A DNA stretch of 37,899 bases from Caryophanales bacterium UBA1744 (GTDB taxonomy: Bacteria; Bacillota_I; Bacilli_A; RFN20; CAG-826). Below are positions 1-8,760 of the stretch, piece by piece (the first letter of the stretch is position 1; each line of letters begins with the position of its first letter). The notes under the pieces were generated by a model, which was not told the DNA's origin, made no database searches, and saw nothing but the letters and a program-made list of their open reading frames with translations. The stretch covers positions 1-37,899 of the forward strand of contig DCHU01000015.1 in assembly GCA_002314915.1 (NCBI GenBank), given 5' to 3'. The position numbers were made by a program, and so were the translations under genes.

Positions 1-2410
1 TCTTGAATTCGTTTGTGACGACTTCGTTTACTGTTCCGGTTGTGACGGCGAATGAGACAAGGGTTGGAGGGACATCGAGTTTTTCGAAGCTTCCAGACAT
101 GGAATCTTTTCCGCCGATTGCTGCTACCCCGTAATCGAGTTGGGCCTTGTATGCGCCTAAAAGGGCTGCAAATGGCTCGCCCCAGCGTCTAGGGTCCTTC
201 ATCGGTTTCTTGAAGTATTCCTGGAATGAGAGATATGTCTCGGTGAACTTAGCGCCTGATGCGATTAATTTGCATAATGATTCAACGACGGAGAGGTAAG
301 CACCCTGGTATGGGTTCTTCTCCATGATGAATGGGTTGTAGCCCCATGACATGTATGAGACTGCGTCTGTGTGCTTCTGCTCAACAGAGATCTTGTGGAC
401 CATTGTCTGGATTGGGGTTCTCTGCGTCTTTCCGCCGAATGGCATTGTGACTGTGCCCGCGCCGATTGTGGAATCGAATCTCTCGGACAATCCACGGTGT
501 GAGCAGGTATTTAAGTCTCCAGCGAGTGCTTTTAAGTTATCTTCAAAGCTGCCTTTGACGTCTTTCTTATAGTTTTCTGGTTTAGAGACGACGACATCGA
601 TGTGCTTCTCTGCGCCGTTTGAGTTTAAGAAGTCACGTGAGATATCAACGATGACTTTGTCATTCCACTTCATGACTAAGCGTGGGTTCTCAGTGACAAC
701 AGCGACTACAGTTGCCTCTAAGTTCTCGGATTCAGCGAGTTTTAAGAATGCGTCGACATTCTCTTTCTCGACGACCACTGCCATACGCTCCTGGGATTCG
801 GAGATGGCGAGTTCTGTTCCGTCTAAGCCGTCATATTTCTTAGGGACTGCGTTTAAGTTGATTGAGAGTCCATCAGCGAGTTCGCCGATAGCGACAGATA
901 CGCCGCCTGCGCCGAAGTCGTTGCATCTCTTGATCATTCTGCAAGCGGTCTTGTTGCGGAATAATCTCTGGAGTTTTCTCTCTTCTGGAGCATTACCTTT
1001 CTGGACTTCTGCTCCGCATGTTTCGACTGAATGTGCGTTGTGGGCTTTTGATGAGCCTGTTGCGCCTCCGACTCCGTCACGTCCGGTTCTTCCGCCGAGC
1101 AAGATGACGATATCGCCATCGACTGGGCATTCACGTCTGACGTTTTCTTCTGGAGTTGCGGCGATAACCGCGCCGATTTCCATACGCTTTGCAACATAGC
1201 CTGGGTGGTAGATTTCATCTACAATGCCGGTTGCTAAGCCGATTTGGTTGCCGTATGAGGAGTAGCCTGCAGCTGCTCCACGGACGAGTTTACGCTGTGG
1301 GAGTTTGCCCTCTAAGGTGTCTTTATATGAGACTGTTGGGTCGCCAGCGCCGGTGACTCTCATTGCAGCATAGACATATGATCTTCCTGATAATGGGTCA
1401 CGGATAGCACCACCGATACATGTTGCGGCGCCGCCGAATGGCTCGATTTCGGTCGGGTGGTTGTGGGTCTCGTTCTTGAATAAGAGGAGCCACTTCTCCA
1501 TCTTGCCTTCGACTTCGATATCCATCTTGACGGTGCAAGCGTTGATTTCTTCTGATTCGTCTAACTTGGCAAGTAAGCCTCTCTTCTTGAGGACTTTGCC
1601 TGCAAGGGTGCCAATATCCATGAGGTTGATTGGCTTTGTGCGGTTGAGCTCTTCTCTTCCGGCAATATATTCTTCGTATGCCTTCTCGATTTCCTCGTCC
1701 TCGAATTTGACTGAGTCGACGGTTGTTAAGAAGGTTGTGTGTCTGCAGTGATCGGACCAATAGGTGTCAATCATCTTGATTTCGGTGATTGTTGGGTTGC
1801 GGTTCTCGCTCTTGAAGTAAGCCTGGCAGAAAGCAATATCATCAAGGTCCATTGCGAGGCCTTTTTCTTTCATGAAGACTTCGAGTTCGTCTCTTGTCTT
1901 TTCAATAAAGCCATCAAGGGTAGCAACTGTTGTTGGGATGTCATAGTTAGCCTTTAATGTCTCAGGTAAATCTAAAGATGCCTCTCTAGCCTCAACCGGG
2001 TTGATGACGAGTTTCTTGATTGATGCGACTTCCTCATCTGTGAATGTTCCTTCAAGGAGATACACTCTAGCGGTCTTGATCAAAGGTTTATCAACGACTG
2101 CCATGAGGGAGATACACTCTGCTGCAGACGCCGCTCTCTGGTCGAACTGGCCTGGGAGGTACTCAACTGCGAAAGTGACTCCATCAACTGCTGGGAGGGT
2201 TTCGTAGACATCATCGAGCTGAGGTTCTGATAAGACGTTCTTCACTGCCTTATCAAGGATCGAAGCATCGATGTTTTCCAAATCATATCTGTTGAATAAA
2301 CGGAGGGATTTGAGGGATTTGATGCCGAGGAGATGTCTGATTTCGTGATATAAGGACTTAGCCTCATTCTGCAATCCGACTTTCTTCTCAACGTATACTC
2401 GATTAACCAT
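1..2410 (-). CDS. purL: Phosphoribosylformylglycinamidine synthase PurL (partial, C-terminus beyond left edge)
   Basis: Reads from ATG at 2410 without a stop to the window edge, about 803 codons. The enzyme converts FGAR, glutamine and ATP to FGAM, step four of purine synthesis, in the cytoplasm. The N-terminus (RVYVEKKVGLQNEAKSL) and the motif YWSDHCRHTTF at about residue 218-228 mark the long, single-chain PurL of clostridia and Bacilli (about 1,240 residues), in which the glutaminase domain is fused at the C-terminus; that domain and the end of the second synthase half lie outside the window. Further synthase signatures are FKNETHNHPTEIEPFGG and, near the edge, GGKDSMSG. The start is one base after the purD stop, so translation is probably coupled. 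Last visible gene of the pur operon. Identity is firm; the full length is inferred from the family. Confidence 0.95.
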   Translation of the reverse strand, partial: MVNRVYVEKKVGLQNEAKSLYHEIRHLLGIKSLKSLRLFNRYDLENIDASILDKAVKNVLSEPQLDDVYETLPAVDGVTFAVEYLPGQFDQRAASAAECISLMAVVDKPLIKTARVYLLEGTFTDEEVASIKKLVINPVEAREASLDLPETLKANYDIPTTVATLDGFIEKTRDELEVFMKEKGLAMDLDDIAFCQAYFKSENRNPTITEIKMIDTYWSDHCRHTTFLTTVDSVKFEDEEIEKAYEEYIAGREELNRTKPINLMDIGTLAGKVLKKRGLLAKLDESEEINACTVKMDIEVEGKMEKWLLLFKNETHNHPTEIEPFGGAATCIGGAIRDPLSGRSYVYAAMRVTGAGDPTVSYKDTLEGKLPQRKLVRGAAAGYSSYGNQIGLATGIVDEIYHPGYVAKRMEIGAVIAATPEENVRRECPVDGDIVILLGGRTGRDGVGGATGSSKAHNAHSVETCGAEVQKGNAPEERKLQRLFRNKTACRMIKRCNDFGAGGVSVAIGELADGLSINLNAVPKKYDGLDGTELAISESQERMAVVVEKENVDAFLKLAESENLEATVVAVVTENPRLVMKWNDKVIVDISRDFLNSNGAEKHIDVVVSKPENYKKDVKGSFEDNLKALAGDLNTCSHRGLSERFDSTIGAGTVTMPFGGKTQRTPIQTMVHKISVEQKHTDAVSYMSWGYNPFIMEKNPYQGAYLSVVESLCKLIASGAKFTETYLSFQEYFKKPMKDPRRWGEPFAALLGAYKAQLDYGVAAIGGKDSMSGSFEKLDVPPTLVSFAVTTGTVNEVVTNEFK

Positions 2411-2411
2411 G

Positions 2412-3683
2412 TTATTTAGCTCCTTTCACTTTGAGTGCTCTAGCGCCGATATCGTGACGATAATATTTATTATCGAAAGATACCAAGTCTGCTTTCTTGT
2501 AGGATTCTTTGATGGCGGATTCTAATGTGTCAGCAATACTGGTAATGCCTAAAACACGACCACCGTTGGTGACCAATACTCCGTCTTTGGTGGCTGCTCC
2601 TGCAACATAGACGCAATCCTTGATGGATGGGTCGATGACCAATGGGTAGCCTTTCTTGTAGCTTGCTGGATATCCATCGCTAGCGAGGATTAAGCAGGCT
2701 GCCGATTTATTGCTCCACTTAACTTCAACATCTTTCAATGTTCCGTTTGTGGTTGCTTTCATGATTGTGAAGAGATCGCTCTCCAAAAGAGGGAGGACGA
2801 CCTGGGTCTCAGGGTCTCCGAATCTGCAGTTATACTCGATGACTTTTGGTCCGTCTTTCGTGATCATGAGTCCGAAGTATAAGCATCCTTTGAATGTTCT
2901 TCCTTCTTTGTTCATCGCCTCGATTGTTGGCTTGAAGATCGTCTCCATGCAGATTTCAGCGATGTCTTTGGTGTAATAAGGGTTTGGTGCGATTGTGCCC
3001 ATACCACCGGTATTGAGGCCTTCATCGTTATCTTTTGCCCTCTTGTGGTCCATGGAGGAAATCATTGGGACAACAACGTTTCCATCGGTGAAGGAAAGAA
3101 CAGACACCTCTGGTCCTTCAAGGAATTCTTCGATGACGACATTGTCGCCTGATTTGCCGAACTGGTGGTCCTGCATCATTGAAATGATGGCGTTTCTAGC
3201 CTCATCTCTAGTGAATGCGATGATGACGCCTTTGCCTAATGCTAAGCCATCAGCCTTTACGACTGTTGGGATTGGGCAGGTGTCGATGTATTTGAGTGCC
3301 TTCTCCATATCGCTGAACACTTCATATTTAGCTGTTGGGATGTTGTACTTCTTCATTAAGTCTTTGGAGAACACTTTGCTGCCTTCGATGATGGCGGCAT
3401 TGGCTTTAGGTCCAAAGCAAGGGATTCCCTTCTCGTTCATGGCGTCGACCATTCCGAGGACAAGAGGATCGTCTGGTGTAACTACACAGTAGTCGATGTT
3501 ATTTGCGACTGCAAAAGCAACAGCTGCTTCTACGTCAGTTGCCTTGCCGTCTACGAGAGTGGCATCATCCGCCATTCCTGGGTTTCCAGGGAAGGCGTAG
3601 ATGGTCTCGATTTCTTTAGATTTCTTTAAGGATTTGATGACAGCGTGTTCTCTGCCACCACTTCCGATTACTAATACCTTCAC
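2412..3683 (-). CDS. purD: Phosphoribosylamine-glycine ligase (GAR synthetase)
   Basis: 423 residues, the normal length for PurD. It joins phosphoribosylamine and glycine with ATP to give GAR, step two of the pathway. The N-terminal nucleotide-like fold starts MKVLVIGSGGREHAVI; the ATP-grasp core includes VVKADGLALGKGVIIAF (about residues 141-157) and the metal/ATP site RFGDPETQ (about residues 287-294). It sits 13 bases after the AICARFT gene and one base before purL, so it is an internal operon gene. Start ATG at 3683 preceded by AGGAG. Nothing unusual. Confidence 0.97.
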   Translation of the reverse strand: MKVLVIGSGGREHAVIKSLKKSKEIETIYAFPGNPGMADDATLVDGKATDVEAAVAFAVANNIDYCVVTPDDPLVLGMVDAMNEKGIPCFGPKANAAIIEGSKVFSKDLMKKYNIPTAKYEVFSDMEKALKYIDTCPIPTVVKADGLALGKGVIIAFTRDEARNAIISMMQDHQFGKSGDNVVIEEFLEGPEVSVLSFTDGNVVVPMISSMDHKRAKDNDEGLNTGGMGTIAPNPYYTKDIAEICMETIFKPTIEAMNKEGRTFKGCLYFGLMITKDGPKVIEYNCRFGDPETQVVLPLLESDLFTIMKATTNGTLKDVEVKWSNKSAACLILASDGYPASYKKGYPLVIDPSIKDCVYVAGAATKDGVLVTNGGRVLGITSIADTLESAIKESYKKADLVSFDNKYYRHDIGARALKVKGAK

Positions 3684-3696
3684 GGTTAACTCCTAA

Positions 3697-4881
3697 TTAA
3701 TGGTGGAATAATCTCATTCCGGTGAATGCCATGACCATGTCGAGCTTGTCGCATTCTGCGATGACTAAGTCATCACGGATGGAACCGCCTGGCTCTGCAA
3801 CGTATGAGACGCCTGATGCTCTAGCTCTCTGGATGTTGTCTGCGAATGGGAAGAATGCATCTGATCCAAGGGATACGCCCGTGATTGTTGCAAGGTATGC
3901 CTTCTGCTCTTCTCTCGTGAATGGTTCTGGTCTAGTTGCGAAGTATTTCTGCCAGACGCCATCAGCGCAGACATCCTCTTCGTTCTGGTTGATGTAGCCA
4001 TCGATTGCGTTATCTCTATCTGGACGCTTGATGGTTGGAAGGAAGTCGAGGTTAAGGACTTTCTCGTGCTGGCGGAGGAACCATGTGTCAGCTTTGCTGC
4101 CTGCTAAACGTGTGCAGTGAATACGGGACTGCTGTCCTGCTCCAACACCGATTGCCTGGCCCTGATATGCGTATGCAACTGAGTTGGACTGTGTGTATTT
4201 GAGTGTGATTAAAGCGATTACTAAATCCTGAACAGCGGATTCTGGTAATTCTTTGTTCTTTGTGACGATGTTTGTTAAGAGTGCAGGGTTGATTGCAAAG
4301 TTGTTTCTGCCCTGCTCGAATGTGATGCCATAGACCTGTTTGGTCTCAACTGGGTTTGGAACATAGTTAGGGTCGATTTTGACGACGTTATATGTGCCTT
4401 TTCTCTTGGCTTTTAAGATTTCTAATGCTTCTGGGGTGTAGTCTGGAGCGATGATGCCGTCTGAGACTTCTCTCTTGATCATTGTTGCGGTTAAAGCGTC
4501 AACTGTGTCAGAGAATGCGACCCAGTCGCCGAATGAGCACATTCTGTCTGTGCCACGTGCTCTAGCGTATGCACAAGCAACAGGTGATTCGTCTAATCCT
4601 TCGATATCATCGACGAAACATGCCTTTTTAAGCTTGTCGGATAATGGGAGACCAATTGCCGCTGAAGTTGGAGAGACGTGCTTGAATGATGCGCAAGCGA
4701 CGATTCCGAGTGCTTCTTTAAGTTCCTTGACCAACTGATATGAGTTGAATGCATCGAGGAAGTTGATGTAGCCTGGGCGGCCGTTGAGAACCTCGATTGG
4801 GAGTTCACTGCCGTCTTTCATGTAGATTTTGGATGGCTTCTGATTTGGGTTGCAGCCGTATTTCAATTCGAATTCTTTCAT
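3697..4881 (-). CDS. purH: Stand-alone AICAR formyltransferase (PurH C-terminal domain only)
   Basis: 394 residues, against about 510 for bifunctional PurH. It transfers a formyl group from 10-formyl-THF to AICAR, giving FAICAR. The catalytic Lys-His pair is visible at residues 67-68 in SFKHVSP, and the protein ends in RLFHH like full PurH. The N-terminal IMP cyclohydrolase (MGS-like) domain is absent; the chain begins directly with a transformylase-type start (FELKYGCNPNQKP). Ring closure is evidently supplied by the separate PurO-like protein two genes upstream. Eleven bases separate it from purB and 13 from purD. Recombination or truncation seems unlikely because the start has a good ribosome binding site and similar stand-alone AICARFTs exist in clostridia. 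Confidence 0.93.
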   Translation of the reverse strand: MKEFELKYGCNPNQKPSKIYMKDGSELPIEVLNGRPGYINFLDAFNSYQLVKELKEALGIVACASFKHVSPTSAAIGLPLSDKLKKACFVDDIEGLDESPVACAYARARGTDRMCSFGDWVAFSDTVDALTATMIKREVSDGIIAPDYTPEALEILKAKRKGTYNVVKIDPNYVPNPVETKQVYGITFEQGRNNFAINPALLTNIVTKNKELPESAVQDLVIALITLKYTQSNSVAYAYQGQAIGVGAGQQSRIHCTRLAGSKADTWFLRQHEKVLNLDFLPTIKRPDRDNAIDGYINQNEEDVCADGVWQKYFATRPEPFTREEQKAYLATITGVSLGSDAFFPFADNIQRARASGVSYVAEPGGSIRDDLVIAECDKLDMVMAFTGMRLFHH

Positions 4882-4892
4882 TGTTGTTCTCC

Positions 4893-6329
4893 TTATACCT
4901 TAAGCTCTGATGTGATTTCTTCTCCCTGATACTGTTCAAGGATTGGGTCAACCACTTCTTCAATAAATTCGGTGACCTGAGATGGGGCTCTACCAACATA
5001 CTTTGTTGGGTCAAGTTCCTTCTCGATTTCCTCTTTGTTGAGGTTGAAGAGAGGATCTTTAGATAAGCGGTCGATCAAATCGTTCTGAGCGCCGTTCATC
5101 TTGACCTCATATGCGGCAGCCTGTGAGTGAACACGGATTGCCTCGTGGAGTTCCTGACGGTTGCCACCACGCTTGACGGCTTCCATCATGATGTTCTCGG
5201 TTGCCATAAATGGCAATTTCTCCATGACTCTTCTTCTGATGACGTTCTTGTAAACGACTAAGTTGGAAGAGATGTTGATATAGATGTTTAAGATTGCATC
5301 CACTGCAAGGAATGCTTCTGAAACAGAGATTCTCTTGTTAGCGGAGTCATCGAGTGTTCTCTCAAACCACTGGGTGCCCGATGTGAGGCCTGGGTTGATT
5401 GAGTCAACGATGACGTATCTAGCGAGGGATGAGATTCTCTCGCTTCTCATTGGGTTGCGTTTGTATGGCATTGCGCTAGAACCGATCTGGTTCTTCTCAA
5501 ATGGTTCTTCCATCTCTTCGAAAGACTGGAGAATTCTTAAGTCATTTGAGAACTTATATGCGGACTGAGCAAAGCCTGAGAGGACTGATAAGAAATATGA
5601 GTCCACTTTTCTAGAATATGTCTGGCCTGAGACTGGGACACACTTTGAGAAGCCCATGTCTTTAGCGATTAATGCTTCGAGTTCTTTAACCTTGTTCTCG
5701 TCGCCATTGAAGAGCTCCATAAAGGAGGCCTGTGTGCCTGTTGTGCCCTTCTGGCCTAAGAGTTTGAGGTTATCCATCTGATAGACGAGGTTCTCGATAT
5801 CCATGACGAGCTCGTTCATCCAGAGGGTTGCACGCTTGCCAACGGTTGTTAACTGAGCGCACTGTAAGTGAGTATAGGCAAGGCAAGGAAGGTCTTTGTA
5901 TTCGAGAGCGAACTTCTTGAGGTTCTTAAGAACCTGAGTTGCTTTCTTTAAGACGATTTTGCTGGCTTCTCTTAAGATGATGACATCGGTGTTGTCTCCG
6001 ACATAGCAAGAGGTTGCGCCTAAATGGATGATGCCCGCAGCGTTTGGACACTGAACACCATATGCGTAGACGTGTGACATGACGTCGTGTCTGACGATCT
6101 TCTCTCTAGCTTCAGCAACGTCATAATTGACGTCATTGACATACTTCTCGAGTTCTTTGACCTGCTCATCTGTAATGGCGAGTCCAAGCGCCTTCTCAGC
6201 TTTTGCGAGGGAAACCCAAAGTCTTCTCCAAGTGGTGAACTTGAAGTTGTTGGAGAATACGTACTGCATCTCCTCACTCGCGTATCTCGTTGAGAATGGC
6301 GAAATATAAGCGTTTCTATTTTCTTCCAT
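4893..6329 (-). CDS. purB: Adenylosuccinate lyase
   Basis: 478 residues. It cleaves SAICAR to AICAR plus fumarate and adenylosuccinate to AMP plus fumarate, so it serves both the common pathway and the AMP branch. The fumarase/aspartase superfamily signature GSSAMPYKRNPMRSE lies at about residues 292-306, and the helical-bundle histidine motif TSCYVGDNTD at about 106-115. The length and start (RNAYISPFSTRYAS) resemble the longer PurB group of clostridia and eukaryotes rather than the 430-residue Bacillus type. It sits between the IMP cyclohydrolase and AICARFT genes, in keeping with step order. Start ATG at 6329 follows GGAGG. Confidence 0.96.
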   Translation of the reverse strand: MEENRNAYISPFSTRYASEEMQYVFSNNFKFTTWRRLWVSLAKAEKALGLAITDEQVKELEKYVNDVNYDVAEAREKIVRHDVMSHVYAYGVQCPNAAGIIHLGATSCYVGDNTDVIILREASKIVLKKATQVLKNLKKFALEYKDLPCLAYTHLQCAQLTTVGKRATLWMNELVMDIENLVYQMDNLKLLGQKGTTGTQASFMELFNGDENKVKELEALIAKDMGFSKCVPVSGQTYSRKVDSYFLSVLSGFAQSAYKFSNDLRILQSFEEMEEPFEKNQIGSSAMPYKRNPMRSERISSLARYVIVDSINPGLTSGTQWFERTLDDSANKRISVSEAFLAVDAILNIYINISSNLVVYKNVIRRRVMEKLPFMATENIMMEAVKRGGNRQELHEAIRVHSQAAAYEVKMNGAQNDLIDRLSKDPLFNLNKEEIEKELDPTKYVGRAPSQVTEFIEEVVDPILEQYQGEEITSELKV

Positions 6330-6342
6330 AGAGTGCCTCCTG

Positions 6343-7062
6343 TTATTTGTTCTTGTTGATTAAGCGGGTTTCGACAGCCTTTGTCTCAAGGTTGACGTAA
6401 CGGACATAAAGAGAAATCTTGTTGTTCTCATTTAAGCCGGTCCAAATGTCATTTGTGAATGATTCGATGTCATTTGGGATCGCGACACGTTCAGGCTCGC
6501 CCTGGAATGTTGGAATTGGGTTGCCGTCTGTCACGTAGGTGTGGATGAAATGTCCTAATCCCTTAAGGGATGGATAGAAGAATGAGTATCTATTGCAGGC
6601 TGTACCCTTTTCGTCTGATGACTTGAGGATGGACATCTGATATGTGAAATCGTTGTCGTTGAATTCAAGGACGCCGGAGATGCGTGGGGTGAGGTTTGGA
6701 TAGTCAGGTTCGAATTCTCTAGCGAAGAGTGAGCCTGTCATGCACTTTCCTGCCTTGAAGCCTTCGTAGATGGTATCGGTCTGGTCGCCGTTTGTGACGA
6801 TCATCTTGTTCTCGTAGTCTCTTACTGCGGCATAGATGATGAGAGATGGGTCCTCTACTTTTGAAGCATCGAATGGCTCGGTGTATAAGACATTGTCTTT
6901 GAAGGTGAAGACTCTGTTTCTTGAGTTCTCGCTTCTGCCCATGATGAAGTATGCAAATACCGCATTCTTGCCATCTTCGGATTTGCCGATGATGATGCCG
7001 CGTCCGACATATGGGTTGTCTTTGATGAGTTCCTTGATGTTGTTGACTGCATAGATGTTCAT
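6343..7062 (-). CDS. purO: IMP cyclohydrolase, PurO-like family (PF07826)
   Basis: 239 residues. Sequence style (NPYVGRGIIIG, MGRSENSRNR, NGDQTDTIYEGF) matches the archaeal PurO/IMP_cyclohyd family, an Ntn-hydrolase-like fold that closes FAICAR to IMP and is unrelated to the PurH N-terminal domain. Its presence explains why the PurH gene in this operon has only the transformylase domain. The start ATG overlaps the last base of the purN stop (TAATG), a typical coupling arrangement, and purB follows after 13 bases. Family call comes from recognition of the sequence, not a search; function is supported by the missing cyclohydrolase elsewhere in the operon. Confidence 0.87.
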   Translation of the reverse strand: MNIYAVNNIKELIKDNPYVGRGIIIGKSEDGKNAVFAYFIMGRSENSRNRVFTFKDNVLYTEPFDASKVEDPSLIIYAAVRDYENKMIVTNGDQTDTIYEGFKAGKCMTGSLFAREFEPDYPNLTPRISGVLEFNDNDFTYQMSILKSSDEKGTACNRYSFFYPSLKGLGHFIHTYVTDGNPIPTFQGEPERVAIPNDIESFTNDIWTGLNENNKISLYVRYVNLETKAVETRLINKNK

Positions 7063-7679
7063 TATTCTCTCTCCTTTAATACTTTCTTCGATACGATTTC
7101 GACGGCCCTAGGAAGAATGTTCCATTCCGCTTCTTCCATGACTCGTCTTTGGAGCACTTCTGGAGTGTCTCCTTCTTGGATATAGACGGCTTTCTGAAGG
7201 ATTATCTTTCCACCGTCTGGTATTTCGTTCACATAGTGAACTGTTGCGCCTGTCACCTTAACTCCATAAGCGAGAGCGGCTTCATGAACCTTGAGTCCAT
7301 AAAATCCTTTTCCACAGAACGATGGGATGAGGGATGGGTGCACGTTGATGATTCGGTTGGCGTAAAGCTTGGTGAATCTAGAAGATAAAATGGCCAGGAA
7401 TCCTGCGAGGACGATGAAGTCGATGTCATGGTTCTGGAGAGTCTTTATGAGTTTCTCTTCAAATGCCTCCTGAGAGCCTAACTCACTCTTGAGGATAGTG
7501 ACGTGTTCGATTCCGTTGTTCTCAGCGCGCTTAAGGGCATATACATCAGCTTTGTTGGAAACGACTAGCGTTACCTTGCCGCTTGTGATGATGCCTGCTT
7601 TCTCTGCGTCGAGAATCGCCTGGAGGTTCGTGCCTCCTCCGGAGACTAGAACCGCAATGTTTACAGATTTCTTAGCCAT
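7062..7679 (-). CDS. purN: Phosphoribosylglycinamide formyltransferase (10-formyl-THF dependent)
   Basis: 205 residues. It formylates GAR to FGAR using 10-formyl-THF. The N-terminal phosphate-binding loop LVSGGGTNLQAIL (about residues 11-23), the catalytic Asn-His segment INVHPSLIPSF (about residues 111-121) and the folate-side loop with DGGKIILQ (about residues 154-161) are all present. The gene overlaps the following purO by one base and begins 18 bases after purM. No purT is seen, so this is the only GAR transformylase in the window. Confidence 0.95.
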   Translation of the reverse strand: MAKKSVNIAVLVSGGGTNLQAILDAEKAGIITSGKVTLVVSNKADVYALKRAENNGIEHVTILKSELGSQEAFEEKLIKTLQNHDIDFIVLAGFLAILSSRFTKLYANRIINVHPSLIPSFCGKGFYGLKVHEAALAYGVKVTGATVHYVNEIPDGGKIILQKAVYIQEGDTPEVLQRRVMEEAEWNILPRAVEIVSKKVLKERE

Positions 7680-7697
7680 AATTGTTTATTCTCTATC

Positions 7698-8747
7698 TTA
7701 TAAGTTGATTTCAATCTTCTCGTCGTTCTCGGATTTAACGATGTGTCCGACAACGTAAGCGTCTTCGCCGTTTGCCTTTAAGATGCTGAGTGACTTCTCG
7801 ACATCCTCTGCTTTGACGACGATTGACATGCCAACGCCCATATTGAATGTGTTGAACATATCTCTAGCTGGGATGTTGCCTGTCTTTTCGATGAGCTTGA
7901 AGATTGGGAGGACCTTGACGTCTTCTTTCTTGATGACGACTTTGAGTCCATCTGGGATAGAACGTGGCATGTTCTCATAGAAACCACCGCCGGTGATGTG
8001 TGAGATGCCTTTTACTTTAACCTCGTTCAAGAGAGCGAGGACTGGTTTCACATAGATCTTTGTAGGTGTTAAGAGTGTTTCTCCGAGTGATTTGCCTCCG
8101 AGTTCCTCTAAAGGTGTCTTGATATCGCGATTCTCAACATCGAATACTTTTCTTACGAGTGAGAATCCGTTTGAGTGAACGCCGCTGGATGGGAGGGCGA
8201 TCATGACATCCCCCGCTTCCATCTTCTTGTTGTCGATGACGTTGTCTTTGTCGACGATGCCGACTGAGAAGCCTGCGAGGTCATATTCATCGACTGGATA
8301 GAATCCTGGCATTTCTGCTGTTTCTCCACCGACGAGTTCTGAGTTAGCCATGACGCAGCCATCGCAGATACCTGAGACGATTGAGGCAATCTTCTCTGGA
8401 TAGTTCTTGCCGCATGCGATGTAGTCGAGGAAGAATAATGGTTTAGCACCGCAGCAGATGACGTCATTGACACACATTGCTACGCAATCGATACCGACTG
8501 TGTCATGCTTGTCCATGAGGAATGCCATCTTGAGCTTTGTTCCGACTCCGTCTGTTCCTGAGACAAGGATTGGATGCTTATAGCCTTCGAGGTCGAGGGT
8601 GAATAATCCACCGAATCCGCCGATATCGTCTGCCTTAGCCTGTATGACTGTTCTAGCGATATGGGCCTTCATTAATTCAACGGCTTTATATCCCGCTGTG
8701 ATATCAACGCCTGCTTTTGCGTAAGATTCTGATCTTGAATTTTTCAT
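7698..8747 (-). CDS. purM: Phosphoribosylformylglycinamidine cyclo-ligase (AIR synthetase)
   Basis: 349 residues, the usual PurM size. It closes FGAM to AIR with ATP. The signature SGTDGVGTKLK lies at about residues 63-73, and GGETAEMPGFY (about residues 140-150) and ITGGGFYENMPR (about 251-262) mark the ATP/substrate sites of the AIRS superfamily. Start ATG at 8747 is preceded by AGGGAG; 13 bases separate it from the purF stop. Ordinary member of the operon. Confidence 0.97.
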   Translation of the reverse strand: MKNSRSESYAKAGVDITAGYKAVELMKAHIARTVIQAKADDIGGFGGLFTLDLEGYKHPILVSGTDGVGTKLKMAFLMDKHDTVGIDCVAMCVNDVICCGAKPLFFLDYIACGKNYPEKIASIVSGICDGCVMANSELVGGETAEMPGFYPVDEYDLAGFSVGIVDKDNVIDNKKMEAGDVMIALPSSGVHSNGFSLVRKVFDVENRDIKTPLEELGGKSLGETLLTPTKIYVKPVLALLNEVKVKGISHITGGGFYENMPRSIPDGLKVVIKKEDVKVLPIFKLIEKTGNIPARDMFNTFNMGVGMSIVVKAEDVEKSLSILKANGEDAYVVGHIVKSENDEKIEINL

Positions 8748-8760
8748 GGTTGTTCTCCCT

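Noticed and set aside
600..1199. Plus-strand reading frames of 60-200 codons opposite purL, purD and other genes
   Set aside because: They are complementary-strand shadows of conserved coding sequence without ribosome binding sites or recognisable products.
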